Notes: a model not told the origin generated them from the sequence alone. 64,000 bases of DNA from Cellulomonas palmilytica (GCF_021590045.1 NZ_CP062221.1:1736001-1800000); one strand, 5' to 3'. Positions 12,671-24,280 are shown, counted from the first letter of the stretch. Translations and numbers: made by a program.

Positions 12671-14018
12671 AGCCCGCGAGCCGGTCCAGCCCCGCGAGCG
12701 GGATGGGCAGCCAGCTCGGGCGGTTGCGTGCCTCGTACACCGCCTCGTACAGCGTCTTGTCGAGCTCGAGCGCGCGCGTCAGGAGCGCAGCGTCCGCCGG
12801 GTCGACCGACGACGGCGGCGAGGCCTGCGCGTAGCCCGCGAGCAGCGCCTCGCGCGCGGCGGTGACCCAGCGCTGCGCCGCGTCCCCGGTCGCACCGCCC
12901 ACCGCGGCGGCGTAGTCGAACGAGCGCAGCAGCCCCGCGACGTCCCGCACCGCGAGGTCCGGGCGTGTGCGCGCCTCGAGCGGGGCGAGCGGCTCGCCCT
13001 CGAAGTCCAGCACGAGCCAGCCGTCCGCGCCGTGCAGCACCTGGCCCAGGTGCAGGTCGCCGTGCACGCGCTGGCGCGCCGGTGTGGCGCGCAGCGCGCG
13101 CACCTCGTCGGCCGCGCGGACGACTCCCGCGTGGTACGGCTCGACCGCAGACGTCGCCGCACGCGCCCACGCGTACCGGTCGAGCAGCGCACGTGCGAGC
13201 CGCTCGGGCCCGTCCGGGTCCGTGACCGTCGGGAACGCGCGGGCGAGCGCCGCGTGCATGCGCGCGGTGACCTCGCCGAGCGCGTGCGCGTGCGCCGCGA
13301 ACGGCGTCCCGGTCCCCGCGAGCTCGCACGCGAGCTCGAACCCGTCGCGCGCACCCGAGACGAACGCCGCCGCGACCCCGAGGTACCCCGCCGCCACCTC
13401 GCCCGTCGTGGCGTCCGGCCACGTCGCGCGCAGCCACGCGAGCGGCGCCGGGACGCCCGTGTACCCGTGCTCGACGAGCGCGCGGGGGACCTCGACGTCC
13501 GGGTTCTCGCCGTGGTGCAGCGTGCGCACGACCTTGAGGATCGCCCGGCCCGGGTCGCCCGGCGCGCCCAGGACGACGGACGAGTTGGACTGCTCGCCCG
13601 TGATCGCGTGCACGTGCGCGAGGTCGACGGCCGCGGGTGCGCCGCCCGGGCCCTCCGCCGCCGCGAGCCACGCGCGCAGGAACGCGGGGTGCGCCGCGCC
13701 GTCGAGCACCGTGCGGCCGTCGCCCAGCGGGGCGCCCGCCTCCTCGTCGCCGGTCACGACGACGAGCGGCACCTGCAGGAGCGAGGTCGCGCCCCCGGAC
13801 CCTGCCGTGCCGGTGCCCGTACCGGTGCCCGTGCGGGCCGCGACCAGCAGCACGCGCACGTCCGCCGCGCGCCGCGGGTCGACCAGCGGGACCACGGCGT
13901 GCACCGTGAGGTCGGCCGACGCGCCCTTGACCGGGAACCACCGGCGCCCCGGCAGGTCGGCCGCGACCGTCGCCAGCAGCCGCTGGTCGGCGGACGTCGG
14001 TGCCTGCGCGGTGAGCAC
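12669..14018 (-). CDS. mak: Maltokinase (Mak/Pep2 type)
   Basis: 449 residues. It phosphorylates maltose with ATP to give maltose 1-phosphate, the substrate of GlgE. The kinase-like fold is shown by HGDLHLGQVLHGADGWLVLD (catalytic and metal-binding Asp residues) and the C-terminal YEARNRPSWLPIPLAGL, characteristic of maltokinases. An N-terminal cap domain precedes it, with a Gly-Thr repeat near residue 65 encoded by GTGCCC-like repeats. The GTG start lies one base after the treS stop, so it is translated in the glgE-treS-mak operon. Mak is also found fused to TreS in some actinobacteria; here the two are separate. Confidence 0.9.
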   Translation of the reverse strand: MLTAQAPTSADQRLLATVAADLPGRRWFPVKGASADLTVHAVVPLVDPRRAADVRVLLVAARTGTGTGTGTAGSGGATSLLQVPLVVVTGDEEAGAPLGDGRTVLDGAAHPAFLRAWLAAAEGPGGAPAAVDLAHVHAITGEQSNSSVVLGAPGDPGRAILKVVRTLHHGENPDVEVPRALVEHGYTGVPAPLAWLRATWPDATTGEVAAGYLGVAAAFVSGARDGFELACELAGTGTPFAAHAHALGEVTARMHAALARAFPTVTDPDGPERLARALLDRYAWARAATSAVEPYHAGVVRAADEVRALRATPARQRVHGDLHLGQVLHGADGWLVLDFEGEPLAPLEARTRPDLAVRDVAGLLRSFDYAAAVGGATGDAAQRWVTAAREALLAGYAQASPPSSVDPADAALLTRALELDKTLYEAVYEARNRPSWLPIPLAGLDRLAG

Positions 14019-14019
14019 G

Positions 14020-15836
<1,817 letters not shown>

Positions 15837-15840
<4 letters not shown>

Positions 15841-18050
15841 GCGTGCTCCAGCACGACGACGTGCGCGGGGCGCTCCGCGGGGTCGATCCGCACGTACACC
15901 TGCGGGCCCCACTCGTAGTGCTCGTCGCGCAGCACGTCGTGCGCCGCGACCGGACCGTGCGCCGGGAGGCCGAACGCGGCGAGGTCGAGGTCGACCATGC
16001 CCTCGCGCACGTTCCACGGGTCGAGCGACACCACGACGACGACCGTGCTCGCGCGCCCCGTCGGAGAGTGCTCCGCCGCGAGGTGCCGGGAGAACGCGAC
16101 GGTCGCGTCGTCCGTCGTCGGGTGCACGCGCAGGTTGCGCAGCTGCTGCAGCGCGGGGTTCTCGCGGCGGATGCGGTTGAGCTCGCCGAGCAGGGTCGCG
16201 ATGCCGAGGTGGTCCGCGCGCGACCAGTCGCGTGGCTTGAACTCGTACTTCTCGTTGTCGATCTGCTCGTCGGCGCCCGGCCGGGGGACGTTCTCGAGCA
16301 GCTCGTAGCCCGAGTAGATGCCCCACGTCGGCGAGCCGAACGCCGCGAGCACCGCGCGCACCGCCCACGCCTGACCGCCCGCGCCCTGCAGGTACGGCGG
16401 CAGGATGTCGTGCGTCGTCGGCCAGAACGCCGGTCGCATCCACGCGCCCTGGTCGCCCGAGACCTCCGCGAGGTACTCGCTGACCTCCGTCTTCGTGTGC
16501 CGCCACGTGAAGTACGTGTACGACTGGTGGAACCCGACCTTCGCGAGGTTCTGCATCATCGCGGGGCGCGTGAACGCCTCCGACAGGAAGATCACCTCGG
16601 GGTGGTCCTTCGCGACGTCCGCGAGCAGCCACTGCCAGAAGTCGAGCGGCTTGGTGTGCGGGTTGTCGACGCGGAACAGCGTCACGCCGTGGTCGATCCA
16701 CACCTGCAGCACGCGCCGGACCTCGGCGTACAGCCCCGCGGGGTCGTTGTCGAAGTTCAGCGGGTAGATGTCCTGGTACTTCTTCGGCGGGTTCTCGGCG
16801 TACGCGATGGAGCCGTCGACCCTCGTCGTGAACCACTCCGGGTGCTCGGCGACCCACGGGTGGTCCGGCGAGCACTGCAGCGCGATGTCGAGCGCGACCT
16901 CCATGCCGTGCTCGCGGGCGCGCGCGACGAACGCGTCGAAGTCGTCGAACGTGCCGAGCGTGGGCTCGATCGCGTCGTGCCCGCCGTCCTTCGAGCCGAT
17001 CGCGTAGGGCGAGCCCGGGTCGCCCGGCAGTGCGCCGAGCGAGTTGTTGCGGCCCTTGCGGTTCGTCTCGCCGATGGGGTGGACCGGGGTGAGGTACACG
17101 ACGTCGAAGCCCATCGCCGCGATGCGCGGGAGCTGCTCGGCGGCGGTGCGCAGCGTGCCCGAGCGCCACTCCTGGGCGCGGTCGTCCCACACCGCGCCGT
17201 GCGAGCGCGGGAACAGCTCGTACCAGGACCCGTACAGCGCGAGCGGGCGGTCGACGACGAGCGGGTACGCGGGCGACGCGCTCACCTGGTCGCGCAGCGG
17301 CTCGCGCGCGAGCGCCTCGCGCACGTGCGGCGACAGCGCCCACGCGAGCCGCTCGCCGGGGAACCGGTGCGTGTCCCTCAGGGCGGTGACGGCCTCGCGC
17401 AGCGTCTGCACGCCGTGCTCGCTCATCGCGTCCTCGCCCGTGCGGTCGGCCGCGCGCGCGAGCAGCCGCGCGCCCTCCGCGAGCATGAGCTCGACGTCGA
17501 TGCCCGCCTCGACCTTGATCGCCGCGTCGTGCGCCCACGTGGCGTACGGGTCCGACCAGCCCTCGACGCGGAACGACCACAGGCCCGTGCGGTCCGGCTG
17601 CAGCCGCGCCTCGTACCGGTCCAGCCCGGGGGCGACGTCCACCATCGGCACGCGCTGGTGCACGTGGCCGTCGGGGTCGACGAGCACCGCGGTCGCGGCG
17701 ACCGCGTCGTGCCCCTCGCGGAACACGGTGGCGCGCACGGGGAACGCCTCCCCGACGACGGCCTTGGCGGGGAACCGGCCGGCCTCGGCGACGGGGAACA
17801 CGTCGACGACCGGGATGCGGCCGATCGGGGGTCCGACGACGACCTCCGCGACGGGTGCGGTCGCGGGGGCGGCGGCCTGCCGCGGGGTGGTCGGGGCGGG
17901 GTCGGCGGCCGTGGTCGGGGCCGGGCTCGAGGCCGCCGGCGAGGCCGTGGCGGCGGACGTCGCGCGGGGGGTCGCGGACGACGACGCGGGGCTCGTGCGG
18001 GCGGAGGGCTTCGCAGGACGGCGGCGCGGACCGGCGGGGGAGCTCGTCAC
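15837..18050 (-). CDS. glgE: Alpha-1,4-glucan:maltose-1-phosphate maltosyltransferase GlgE
   Basis: 737 residues. It transfers maltosyl units from maltose 1-phosphate onto alpha-1,4-glucan chains, the polymerising step of the GlgE pathway. The first 70 residues are an Ala/Ser/Thr/Pro-rich tail, longer than usual. The family part begins at [12 protein letters not shown]. Conserved signatures are [30 protein letters not shown], nucleophile Asp462 ([17 protein letters not shown]) and Glu491 (FLSEAFTRP). The GTG at 18050 follows TAGGTT by 6 nt, consistent with a leaderless or very short leader. It is the first gene of glgE-treS-mak; glgB lies beyond the mannoside island. Confidence 0.96.
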
Positions 18051-18056
18051 GCTCCG

Positions 18057-18062
18057 AACCTA
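18057..18062 (-). promoter_or_regulatory. -10 box TAGGTT of the glgE operon (leaderless type)
   Basis: TAGGTT on the minus strand lies exactly 6 nt before the GTG of glgE, fitting the TANNNT-N6-start pattern of leaderless actinobacterial genes. Confidence 0.5.
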
Positions 18063-18418
18063 CCGAGCGGGGACCGGTGTCAGCATCCGCAGCGCCGGAC
18101 AGGTGCGCACGACCTGCCGCGCTCGGCCGACGGCGCACGAGCCGTGAGCCGTCCGGCGCCCGTCCACCGCCGAGGTCCAGCCCGGGCGCCGCGCCGCCCG
18201 GACATCCGCCAGGATGGGTCCGACGGCACCGACCGGATGCGGTCCGAGGAGCCTGTGGCGGGGGTCGTGGCGGTGGTCGTCGTCCCGCCGTCCGGCGTCA
18301 CGGCGCCGGCGGGCTGCTAAGTTCGGCGCGTAAACAAAGTGCGGCAGGCTGCGGACGGCACCGTCGGGACCTCGACGGCGCCTCGGCTCGGGGGCCGCGG
18401 GAGACCTGCGGAGGGCAC
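18063..18418. other. Intergenic region between glgE and the epimerase gene
   Basis: This 356-bp stretch has no convincing gene in either strand. Near its right end an AT-richer segment at 18317-18340 reads CTAAG, then a GC stretch, then TAAACAAAGT. It resembles the plus-strand end of the candidate ROK operator at 11280-11302 (TAAAGTAAGT; 8 of 10 positions match) and could hold the epimerase promoter and an operator. Nothing else stands out. Confidence 0.4.
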
Positions 18419-19660
18419 ATGGGCTGGCTCGCGAGCGCCGCGCACGCGCGGTGGCTGGAGACCGAGACCGACCGCCTGCTCGCGTTCGGCCGGGCCTCGG
18501 CGCAGGGCGTCGGTGCGGGCGGCGCCTTCGCGCGGCAGGACGACGAGGGCCGGCCCGTCGACGGCCCCTGGGAGCTGTGGATCGCGTGCCGCATGACGCA
18601 CGTGTACGCGCTCGCCCACCTGCTCGGCCGGCCCGGCTCGGCGCCACTGGTCGACCACGGCCTCGCTGCGATCACCGGGCCGCTCGCGGACCCCGAGCAC
18701 GGGGGCTGGTTCGAGCAGGTCGGGCGCGACGGCGTTCCCGCCTCGTCGACCAAGTCCGCCTACCCGCACGCGTTCGTCGTCCTCGCGGCCTCGTCCGCCA
18801 CCGCGGCCGGACGGCCCGGCGCGCGCGAGCTGCTCGCCTCGGCGCTCGCGGTGCAGGAGCGCCGGTTCTGGGACGACGAGGCCGGCATGGTGGTCGAGGA
18901 GTGGGACGCGGCGTTCACCACGCTCGACGGCTACCGCGGCGTCAACGCCAACATGCACACCGTCGAGGCGTACCTCGCGGCGGCGGACGTCACGGGCGAG
19001 CGCGTCTGGCTCGACCGCGCGGTGCGCATCACCGAGCGCGTGGTGCACGGCTTCGCGCGGGAGAACGCGTGGCGGATCCCCGAGCACTTCGACGACGGGT
19101 GGCGCCCGCTGCTCGAGTACAACGCGGACACCCCGGCGCACCCGTTCCGCCCGTACGGCGCGACGATCGGGCACTGGTTCGAGTGGGCGCGCCTCACGCT
19201 GCACGCGCGTGCCGCGCTCGAGGCGCGCGGCACGCCCGCGCCGGCGTGGATGCTCGACGACGCGGTCGCGCTGTTCGACGCGGGCGTCGCGCAGGGCTGG
19301 GCGGTCGACGGCGCGCCCGGCTTCGTCTACACGGTCGACTGGTCCGGCACCCCGGTGGTGCGCGAGCGCATGCACTGGGTCGCCGCGGAGGCGATCGGCG
19401 CGGCGGCCGCGCTGCACGCCGCGACGGGTGACGCCCGGTTCGAGGACCGGTACGCGACCTGGTGGGACTACGTCGACGCGCACGTGATCGACCGCACGGG
19501 CGGCTCCTGGTGGCACGAGCTCGGCACCGACAACGCCGTGTCCCGCACCGTGTGGGCGGGCAAGGCGGACCTGTACCACGCGGTGCAGGCCACGCTCCTG
19601 CCGCGCCTGCCGCTCACGCCCGCGCTGGCCCCCGCGCTCGCGGCGGGCCTCCTGCGCTGA
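18419..19660 (+). CDS. AGE-family epimerase/isomerase (N-acylglucosamine 2-epimerase fold)
   Basis: 413 residues, the usual length for the (alpha/alpha)6-barrel AGE family (mannose isomerase YihS, cellobiose and mannobiose 2-epimerases). Family phrases include RMTHVYALAHLLG, GGWFEQV, KSAYPHAFVVLAASS, GVNANMHTVEAYLAA, FEWARL and WHELGTDN with conserved His residues. The ATG has GGAGG 4-5 nt upstream. The protein is soluble. It stands alone and converges on the FAD dehydrogenase gene with a 4-nt gap. With a beta-mannosidase operon 7 kb away, mannose isomerase or mannobiose 2-epimerase activity is plausible, but sequence alone does not settle the substrate. Confidence 0.88.
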   Translation: MGWLASAAHARWLETETDRLLAFGRASAQGVGAGGAFARQDDEGRPVDGPWELWIACRMTHVYALAHLLGRPGSAPLVDHGLAAITGPLADPEHGGWFEQVGRDGVPASSTKSAYPHAFVVLAASSATAAGRPGARELLASALAVQERRFWDDEAGMVVEEWDAAFTTLDGYRGVNANMHTVEAYLAAADVTGERVWLDRAVRITERVVHGFARENAWRIPEHFDDGWRPLLEYNADTPAHPFRPYGATIGHWFEWARLTLHARAALEARGTPAPAWMLDDAVALFDAGVAQGWAVDGAPGFVYTVDWSGTPVVRERMHWVAAEAIGAAAALHAATGDARFEDRYATWWDYVDAHVIDRTGGSWWHELGTDNAVSRTVWAGKADLYHAVQATLLPRLPLTPALAPALAAGLLR

Positions 19661-19664
19661 GGGT

Positions 19665-21317
19665 TCAGTCCTTCGCGGCGAGCGCGCGCCCGACCGTGCG
19701 GCCGGTGAACAGGCAGCCGCCGAGGAACGTGCCCTCGAGCGCGCGGTGCCCGTGCACGCCGCCGCCGCCGAAGCCCGACGCCTCGCCCACGGCCCACAGC
19801 CCCGGCAGGACCTCGCCGTCGGGGCGCAGCACGCGGCCCTCGAGGTCGGTGTGCAGACCGCCGAGGGTCTTGCGGGTCAGCACCGACAGGCGCACCGCGA
19901 GCAGCGGGCCGTGCGCCGGGTCGAGGAGGCGGTGCGGCTTGGCGACGCGGATGAGCTTGTCGACGACGTACGTGCGCGCCTGGTTCGTCGCGACGACCTG
20001 CAGGTCCTTGGCGAGTCCCGAGGTGACCTGACGGTCGCGCTCGACGATCGTGCGCTCGAGCGCGGCGGCGTCGATGCGCTGGTCGCCCTGCAGCGCGTTC
20101 ATCTTCGCGGCCAGCTCGGCGGGGGTGTCCGCCCACACGAACTCGGGCGAGTCCTGCGCGAACGCCTCGACCGGCCCGACGGCGCCGGGCTTGACGCGCT
20201 GCAGCAGCAGCTTGACGTCCTTGCCGGTCAGGTCCGGGTTCTGCTCCGAGCCGGACAGCGCGAACTCCGACCCGAGGATCGTCCTGTCCAGCACGAACCA
20301 CGAGTGGTCGTCGCCGCGCCGCGTGACGTGCTGCAGCGCGCCCAGCGCGTCGAACCCGGGGAACAGGGGGACGGGCAGGCGGTGGCCGTCCGCGTCGAGC
20401 CACAACGACGACGGCCCGGGCAGGATGCGGATGCCGTGGTTCGTCCACACCGGCGAGTGGTTGGTGATGCCCTCGGGGTAGTGCCACATGCGGTCGGAGT
20501 GCACGACGGCCGCGCCCGCGTCGCGCGCCGCCTCGATCCCCGAGCCGTCCACGTGGTCCGGGACACCCGAGAGCATGCGCTCGGGCAGGCGTCCCGCGTC
20601 CGCGGGCCACGTCGCGCGCACGAGGTCGTGGTTCGCGCCGATGCCGCCGGTCGCGACCACGACCGCGTCGGACTCGACCTCGAACGTGCCCGTGACCTCG
20701 CGCGACGACGGCACGGCCCGGGCCACGCGGTCGTCGCGCAGCACGTCGCCCCGCACGCCCGTGACCCGTCCGTCCGTCACGACGAACCCGGTCACGCGGT
20801 GCCGGAACCGCACGTCGACGAGGCCCGAGGCGCGCGCGTCGAGCAGCGCGCGCACGAACGGCTCGAGGATGCCCGGGCCGGTGCCCCACGTGACGTGGAA
20901 CCGCGGCACGGAGTTGCCGTGCCCGCCCGCGGTGTAGCCGCCGCGCTCGGCCCACTGCACGAGCGGGAACCACCGCACGCCCTGGCCGTGCAGCCACGAG
21001 CGCATCTCGCCCGCGGCGAAGTCGACGAAGCCCTCGGCCCACGCGCGGCCCCAGCGGTCGGAGCCGTCGTCGGCGAACTGCGCGGAGCCGAACCAGTCGG
21101 CGAGCGCGAGCTCGGCGCTGTCGTGCACGCCCAGGCGGCGTTGCTCGGGGGAGTCCACCAGGAACAGTCCGCCGAACGACCAGAACGCCTGCCCGCCGAG
21201 GCTCGCGGCGTTCTCGGCGTCCAGCAGGAGCACGCGGCGGCCCGCGCGGGTCAGCTCGGCTGTCGCGACGAGCCCGGCCAGGCCGGCGCCGACGACCACG
21301 ACGTCGTGGGTACGCAT
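19665..21317 (-). CDS. FAD-dependent dehydrogenase, KstD/fumarate-reductase flavoprotein type
   Basis: 550 residues. The N-terminal Rossmann motif VVVGAGLAGLVATAELTRAG and the C-terminal TLGGLHTDLEGRVLRPDGEV and VGEASGFGGGGVHG are those of the FAD-binding family including 3-ketosteroid dehydrogenase and fumarate reductase flavoproteins. No signal peptide. The substrate is unknown; homologues are usually annotated only as FAD-binding dehydrogenase. The ATG is 5 nt after TAGGCT, and a perfect-armed palindrome sits just behind it, so expression looks controlled by a TetR-like repressor not encoded here. The flavodoxin-domain gene ends upstream in the opposite-numbered direction, 51 bp away, on the same strand. 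Confidence 0.85.
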   Translation of the reverse strand: MRTHDVVVVGAGLAGLVATAELTRAGRRVLLLDAENAASLGGQAFWSFGGLFLVDSPEQRRLGVHDSAELALADWFGSAQFADDGSDRWGRAWAEGFVDFAAGEMRSWLHGQGVRWFPLVQWAERGGYTAGGHGNSVPRFHVTWGTGPGILEPFVRALLDARASGLVDVRFRHRVTGFVVTDGRVTGVRGDVLRDDRVARAVPSSREVTGTFEVESDAVVVATGGIGANHDLVRATWPADAGRLPERMLSGVPDHVDGSGIEAARDAGAAVVHSDRMWHYPEGITNHSPVWTNHGIRILPGPSSLWLDADGHRLPVPLFPGFDALGALQHVTRRGDDHSWFVLDRTILGSEFALSGSEQNPDLTGKDVKLLLQRVKPGAVGPVEAFAQDSPEFVWADTPAELAAKMNALQGDQRIDAAALERTIVERDRQVTSGLAKDLQVVATNQARTYVVDKLIRVAKPHRLLDPAHGPLLAVRLSVLTRKTLGGLHTDLEGRVLRPDGEVLPGLWAVGEASGFGGGGVHGHRALEGTFLGGCLFTGRTVGRALAAKD

Positions 21318-21322
21318 GCCGC

Positions 21323-21349
21323 AGCCTAACCCGCTGGACGAGCGTCCAG
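21323..21349 (-). promoter_or_regulatory. -10 box and TetR-like palindromic operator of the FAD dehydrogenase gene
   Basis: TAGGCT (21323-21328) lies 5 nt before the ATG. Behind it, 21334-21349 is CTGGACG-AG-CGTCCAG, with 7-bp perfect arms around a 2-bp centre, placed in the -35/-10 spacer. The GGACG-N2-CGTCC form is common among TetR-family operators. No TetR gene is in the window. Confidence 0.6.
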
Positions 21350-21368
21350 AAGGGGGGCGGGCGAGGCG

Positions 21369-21905
21369 TCAGGCGCTGTGACCGGCGGGCGCCCCGACCA
21401 CGTGCGCCGCGATCGACGCGCCCCACACGCGCGCCAGGTCGACCTGCGCGTCGGTGATGGTCGCCCGACCGCCGTCGCCGCCCTCGACGCCGAACGCCTG
21501 CGTGGGCGCCACGAGCTCCGCACCGCGGCGGTGCAGCAGCTTCTCGATGCGCGAGCCCGCCGACCCGGCGAACCGCGACCAGGACCGCGTGTCGAACACC
21601 GCGACCGCGCGCCCCTGCAGGCCCGGGAGCGCGTCGAGCCAGTCGTGCACGCCGAGCCCGGGCTCGGCGTCGGCACCGCGGGCACGGGCGAGCGCACGCG
21701 AGCGCGCCGTGCTCAGGCCGCGCATGTGCGTGGGCGCCCCCACGACGAGCAGCCGGGCGCGCGCCACGAGGTCGTCGTTGGCGAGCGCCTCGTCCACCGG
21801 CAGGACGACCGTCTCCAGGCCCGCGGACGTCATGCCCTCGGCGACCGCGGTGGCGACCGCACGCGTGCACCCGAACATCGACTCGAAGACGACGACCGCA
21901 ACCAT
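21369..21905 (-). CDS. Flavodoxin-domain protein
   Basis: 178 residues. The N-terminus VAVVVFESMFGCTRAVATAVAEG is a flavodoxin-like FMN phosphate-binding loop after the first strand, and LLVVGAPTHMRGLS continues the fold. Such actinobacterial proteins are small cytoplasmic FMN-binding domains of unknown partner. The ATG of MVAVVVFE is chosen because the fold begins there. It lies 59 bp downstream of glgX on the same strand and upstream of the FAD dehydrogenase. An electron-transfer link with that dehydrogenase is possible, but it is only suggested by adjacency. Confidence 0.85.
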   Translation of the reverse strand: MVAVVVFESMFGCTRAVATAVAEGMTSAGLETVVLPVDEALANDDLVARARLLVVGAPTHMRGLSTARSRALARARGADAEPGLGVHDWLDALPGLQGRAVAVFDTRSWSRFAGSAGSRIEKLLHRRGAELVAPTQAFGVEGGDGGRATITDAQVDLARVWGASIAAHVVGAPAGHSA

Positions 21906-21964
21906 GTCACCAGGATCGCCGCGCGCGCCCGCAGGTGGGTGGGCCGGAGGTCCCTGCGTGCCGG

Positions 21965-24280
21965 TCAGGCCGCCCCGCCCGCGTGCTGCTCGGGCCTCGG
22001 TGCCGGCTCTGGTGTCGGCTCGGATGTCGGCTCGGGTCCGCTCGTCGCCGGCTCGGGCTCGAGCACGTACAGGCGCAGGCTCAGGGGCTCGAGGACGATC
22101 TCGTCGCCCGCCGCCGCGTGCAGCGCACCCGCGATGGCCGACGAGCGCGCCTCGTCGGGGTGGTCCCACACCGAGTCCCACGCGAGCCGCCACCGGTCGC
22201 CGGGCCGCCCCGCGAGCGTCACGTCGACCTCCTGCAGCGACCCGTTCACGACGACGAGCACGACGTCGGGCTCCGTGCCCGCGTCGTCGTCCGTCGCGCG
22301 CGCCATCTGCAGCGTGCGGATGCTCGGGTCGTGCCAGCGGTCGTGGTCGAACGACGTGCCGTCCGCGGCGAACCACGCGAGGTCCGGCCGCCCGCCCGGA
22401 CGCAGCGGCCGGCCCGAGTAGAACCGCGTCGCCCGCAGCGCGCGGTGCTCGCGGCGCAGCGCGAGCAGGTACCGCGCGGTCGCGAGCAGGTCCTGGCGCC
22501 ACGGGGACAGGTCCCACGACACCCACGCGAGCTCGGTGTCCTGGCAGTACGCGTTGTTGTTGCCGCGCTGCGTGCGCCCGAGCTCGTCGCCGGCCGTGAT
22601 CATGGGCGTTCCCGCGGCGACGACGAGCGTCGCGAGCAGGTTGCGGATCGAGCGGCGGCGCAGCGGCAGCACCGCGGCGGCAGGGGAGTCGACCTCCACG
22701 GGGCCCTCGACGCCGTGGTTCCACGAGCGGTTGTCGTCGCTGCCGTCGCGGTTGCCCTCGCCGTTGGCGAGGTTGTGCTTGTGGTCGTACGCGACCAGGT
22801 CCGCGAGCGTGAACCCGTCGTGCGCGGTGACGAAGTTGACCGACGAGCCCGGGCCGCGCACGAGCGGCGGGTCGCCGTGCCCGAACAGGTCGACCGAGCC
22901 GGACAGGCGCGTCGCGAGGTCGCGCACCCGGTGCCCCGGCAGCCCGTGCGCGGCGCGCGCCGGGTCCGCGAGCCAGAACGAGCGCACCGCGTTGCGGAAC
23001 CGGTCGTTCCACTCCGCCCACGGCAGCCCGAACTGCCCCGTGCGCCACCCGCCGGGGCCCACGTCCCACGGCTCGGCGACGAGCTTGAGCCCGTGCAGCG
23101 ACGGGTCGGTCGCCGCGCCGACGAGCAGGGGGTGGCTGGGCGTGAACCCGTCCGGACCGCGCCCGAGCGTGACCGCCAGGTCGAACCGGAAGCCGTCGAC
23201 GCCCACCACGTCCGCCCAGTAGCGCAGCGAGTCCAGCGTCATGCGCACCACCTCGGTGCGCCGGAAGTCGAGCGTGTTGCCGGTCCCGGTGACGTCCGCG
23301 AGGGTCGCGGGCACACCGCCGTCGTGCCAGTAGTACAGCGTGTTGTCGAGGCCGCGCCACGACACGTGCTGGCCCGGGTTGCCGCCCTCGCAGGTGTGGT
23401 TGTAGACGACGTCGAGGAGCACCTCGATCCCCGCCTCGTGCAGCGCGTGCACCGCGCCCCGCAGCTCCGCGAGCACCGCCGCCGGGCCGGCCGCGCGCGC
23501 CGCCGCGGTCGCGTACCGCGGCTCGGGCGCGAAGAACCCGAGCGTGCTGTAGCCCCAGTAGTTCGTCAGGCCCTTCTCCACGAGGTGCGGCTCGGACGCC
23601 GCGGCGTGGATCGGCAGCAGCTCGACGGCGGTGACGCCCAGCCCGACGAGGTGGTCGACGACCGCCGGGTGCGCGAGGCCCGCGTACGTGCCGCGCAGCT
23701 CGGGCGGCACGTCGGGGTGCAGCATCGTCAGGCCCCGCACGTGCGCCTCGTAGACCACCGTGCGCTCCCACGGCACCCACGGGCGGTTCGCCGCCGGGTC
23801 GGGTCCCGGCAGCGCGGCGGTGTCCACGACCACCGAGTAGGGCACGTGCCCCGCCGAGTCGCGCGGGTCCGCCGGGCCGTGCACGTCGCCGCGGCACCCG
23901 TCGTCGACCACGTGCCCGTACGTGTGCGGGCCGTACGACAGCTCGCCCTCCAGGCCGCGGGCCCACGGGTCGACGAGCAGCTTGGCGGGGTTGTGCCGCA
24001 GGCCGTGCACCGGGTCCCACGCGCCGTGCGCGCGCAGCCCGTAGCGCGTGCCCGGCGCGACGTCCGGCACGAAGCCCGAGAACACCCCGTGCACCGGCCC
24101 GTCGAGCGCGACGCGCCGCTCGGTCGTGTGCGGCTCGTCGCCGTGGCCGTCGAACAGGCACAGGTCGACGCCGGTCGCGTGGGTCGCGAGCACGGCGACC
24201 TCGACGCCGCCGCGCACCGGGTGGACGCCCAGGCGCGCCGGGCGGCGGGAGCTCGTCGGTCGCGCGTTCACGCCGGACAT
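21965..24280 (-). CDS. glgX: Glycogen debranching enzyme GlgX (isoamylase type, GH13)
   Basis: 771 residues. It hydrolyses alpha-1,6 branches in glycogen or limit dextrin in the cytoplasm. Domains are an N-terminal CBM48 (RLGVHPVRGGVEVAVLATHA), a GH13_11 barrel and a C-terminal beta domain. Catalytic residues: Asp367 (GFRFDLAVTLG), Glu403 (LVAEPWDVGPGGW) and the Asp of TAHDGFTLADLV. The last 30 residues are a repetitive Glu/Pro/Thr tail (SGPEPTSEPTPEPAP). The start is the ATG of MSGVNARP. It is divergent from etfB across 179 bp. It complements the GlgE-pathway genes of the window by degrading the glucan they build. Confidence 0.95.
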   Translation of the reverse strand: MSGVNARPTSSRRPARLGVHPVRGGVEVAVLATHATGVDLCLFDGHGDEPHTTERRVALDGPVHGVFSGFVPDVAPGTRYGLRAHGAWDPVHGLRHNPAKLLVDPWARGLEGELSYGPHTYGHVVDDGCRGDVHGPADPRDSAGHVPYSVVVDTAALPGPDPAANRPWVPWERTVVYEAHVRGLTMLHPDVPPELRGTYAGLAHPAVVDHLVGLGVTAVELLPIHAAASEPHLVEKGLTNYWGYSTLGFFAPEPRYATAAARAAGPAAVLAELRGAVHALHEAGIEVLLDVVYNHTCEGGNPGQHVSWRGLDNTLYYWHDGGVPATLADVTGTGNTLDFRRTEVVRMTLDSLRYWADVVGVDGFRFDLAVTLGRGPDGFTPSHPLLVGAATDPSLHGLKLVAEPWDVGPGGWRTGQFGLPWAEWNDRFRNAVRSFWLADPARAAHGLPGHRVRDLATRLSGSVDLFGHGDPPLVRGPGSSVNFVTAHDGFTLADLVAYDHKHNLANGEGNRDGSDDNRSWNHGVEGPVEVDSPAAAVLPLRRRSIRNLLATLVVAAGTPMITAGDELGRTQRGNNNAYCQDTELAWVSWDLSPWRQDLLATARYLLALRREHRALRATRFYSGRPLRPGGRPDLAWFAADGTSFDHDRWHDPSIRTLQMARATDDDAGTEPDVVLVVVNGSLQEVDVTLAGRPGDRWRLAWDSVWDHPDEARSSAIAGALHAAAGDEIVLEPLSLRLYVLEPEPATSGPEPTSEPTPEPAPRPEQHAGGAA

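Noticed and set aside
18063-18418. A gene in the glgE-epimerase gap
   Set aside because: Open frames here are short extensions of neighbours or low-complexity; no start with Shine-Dalgarno or family similarity.
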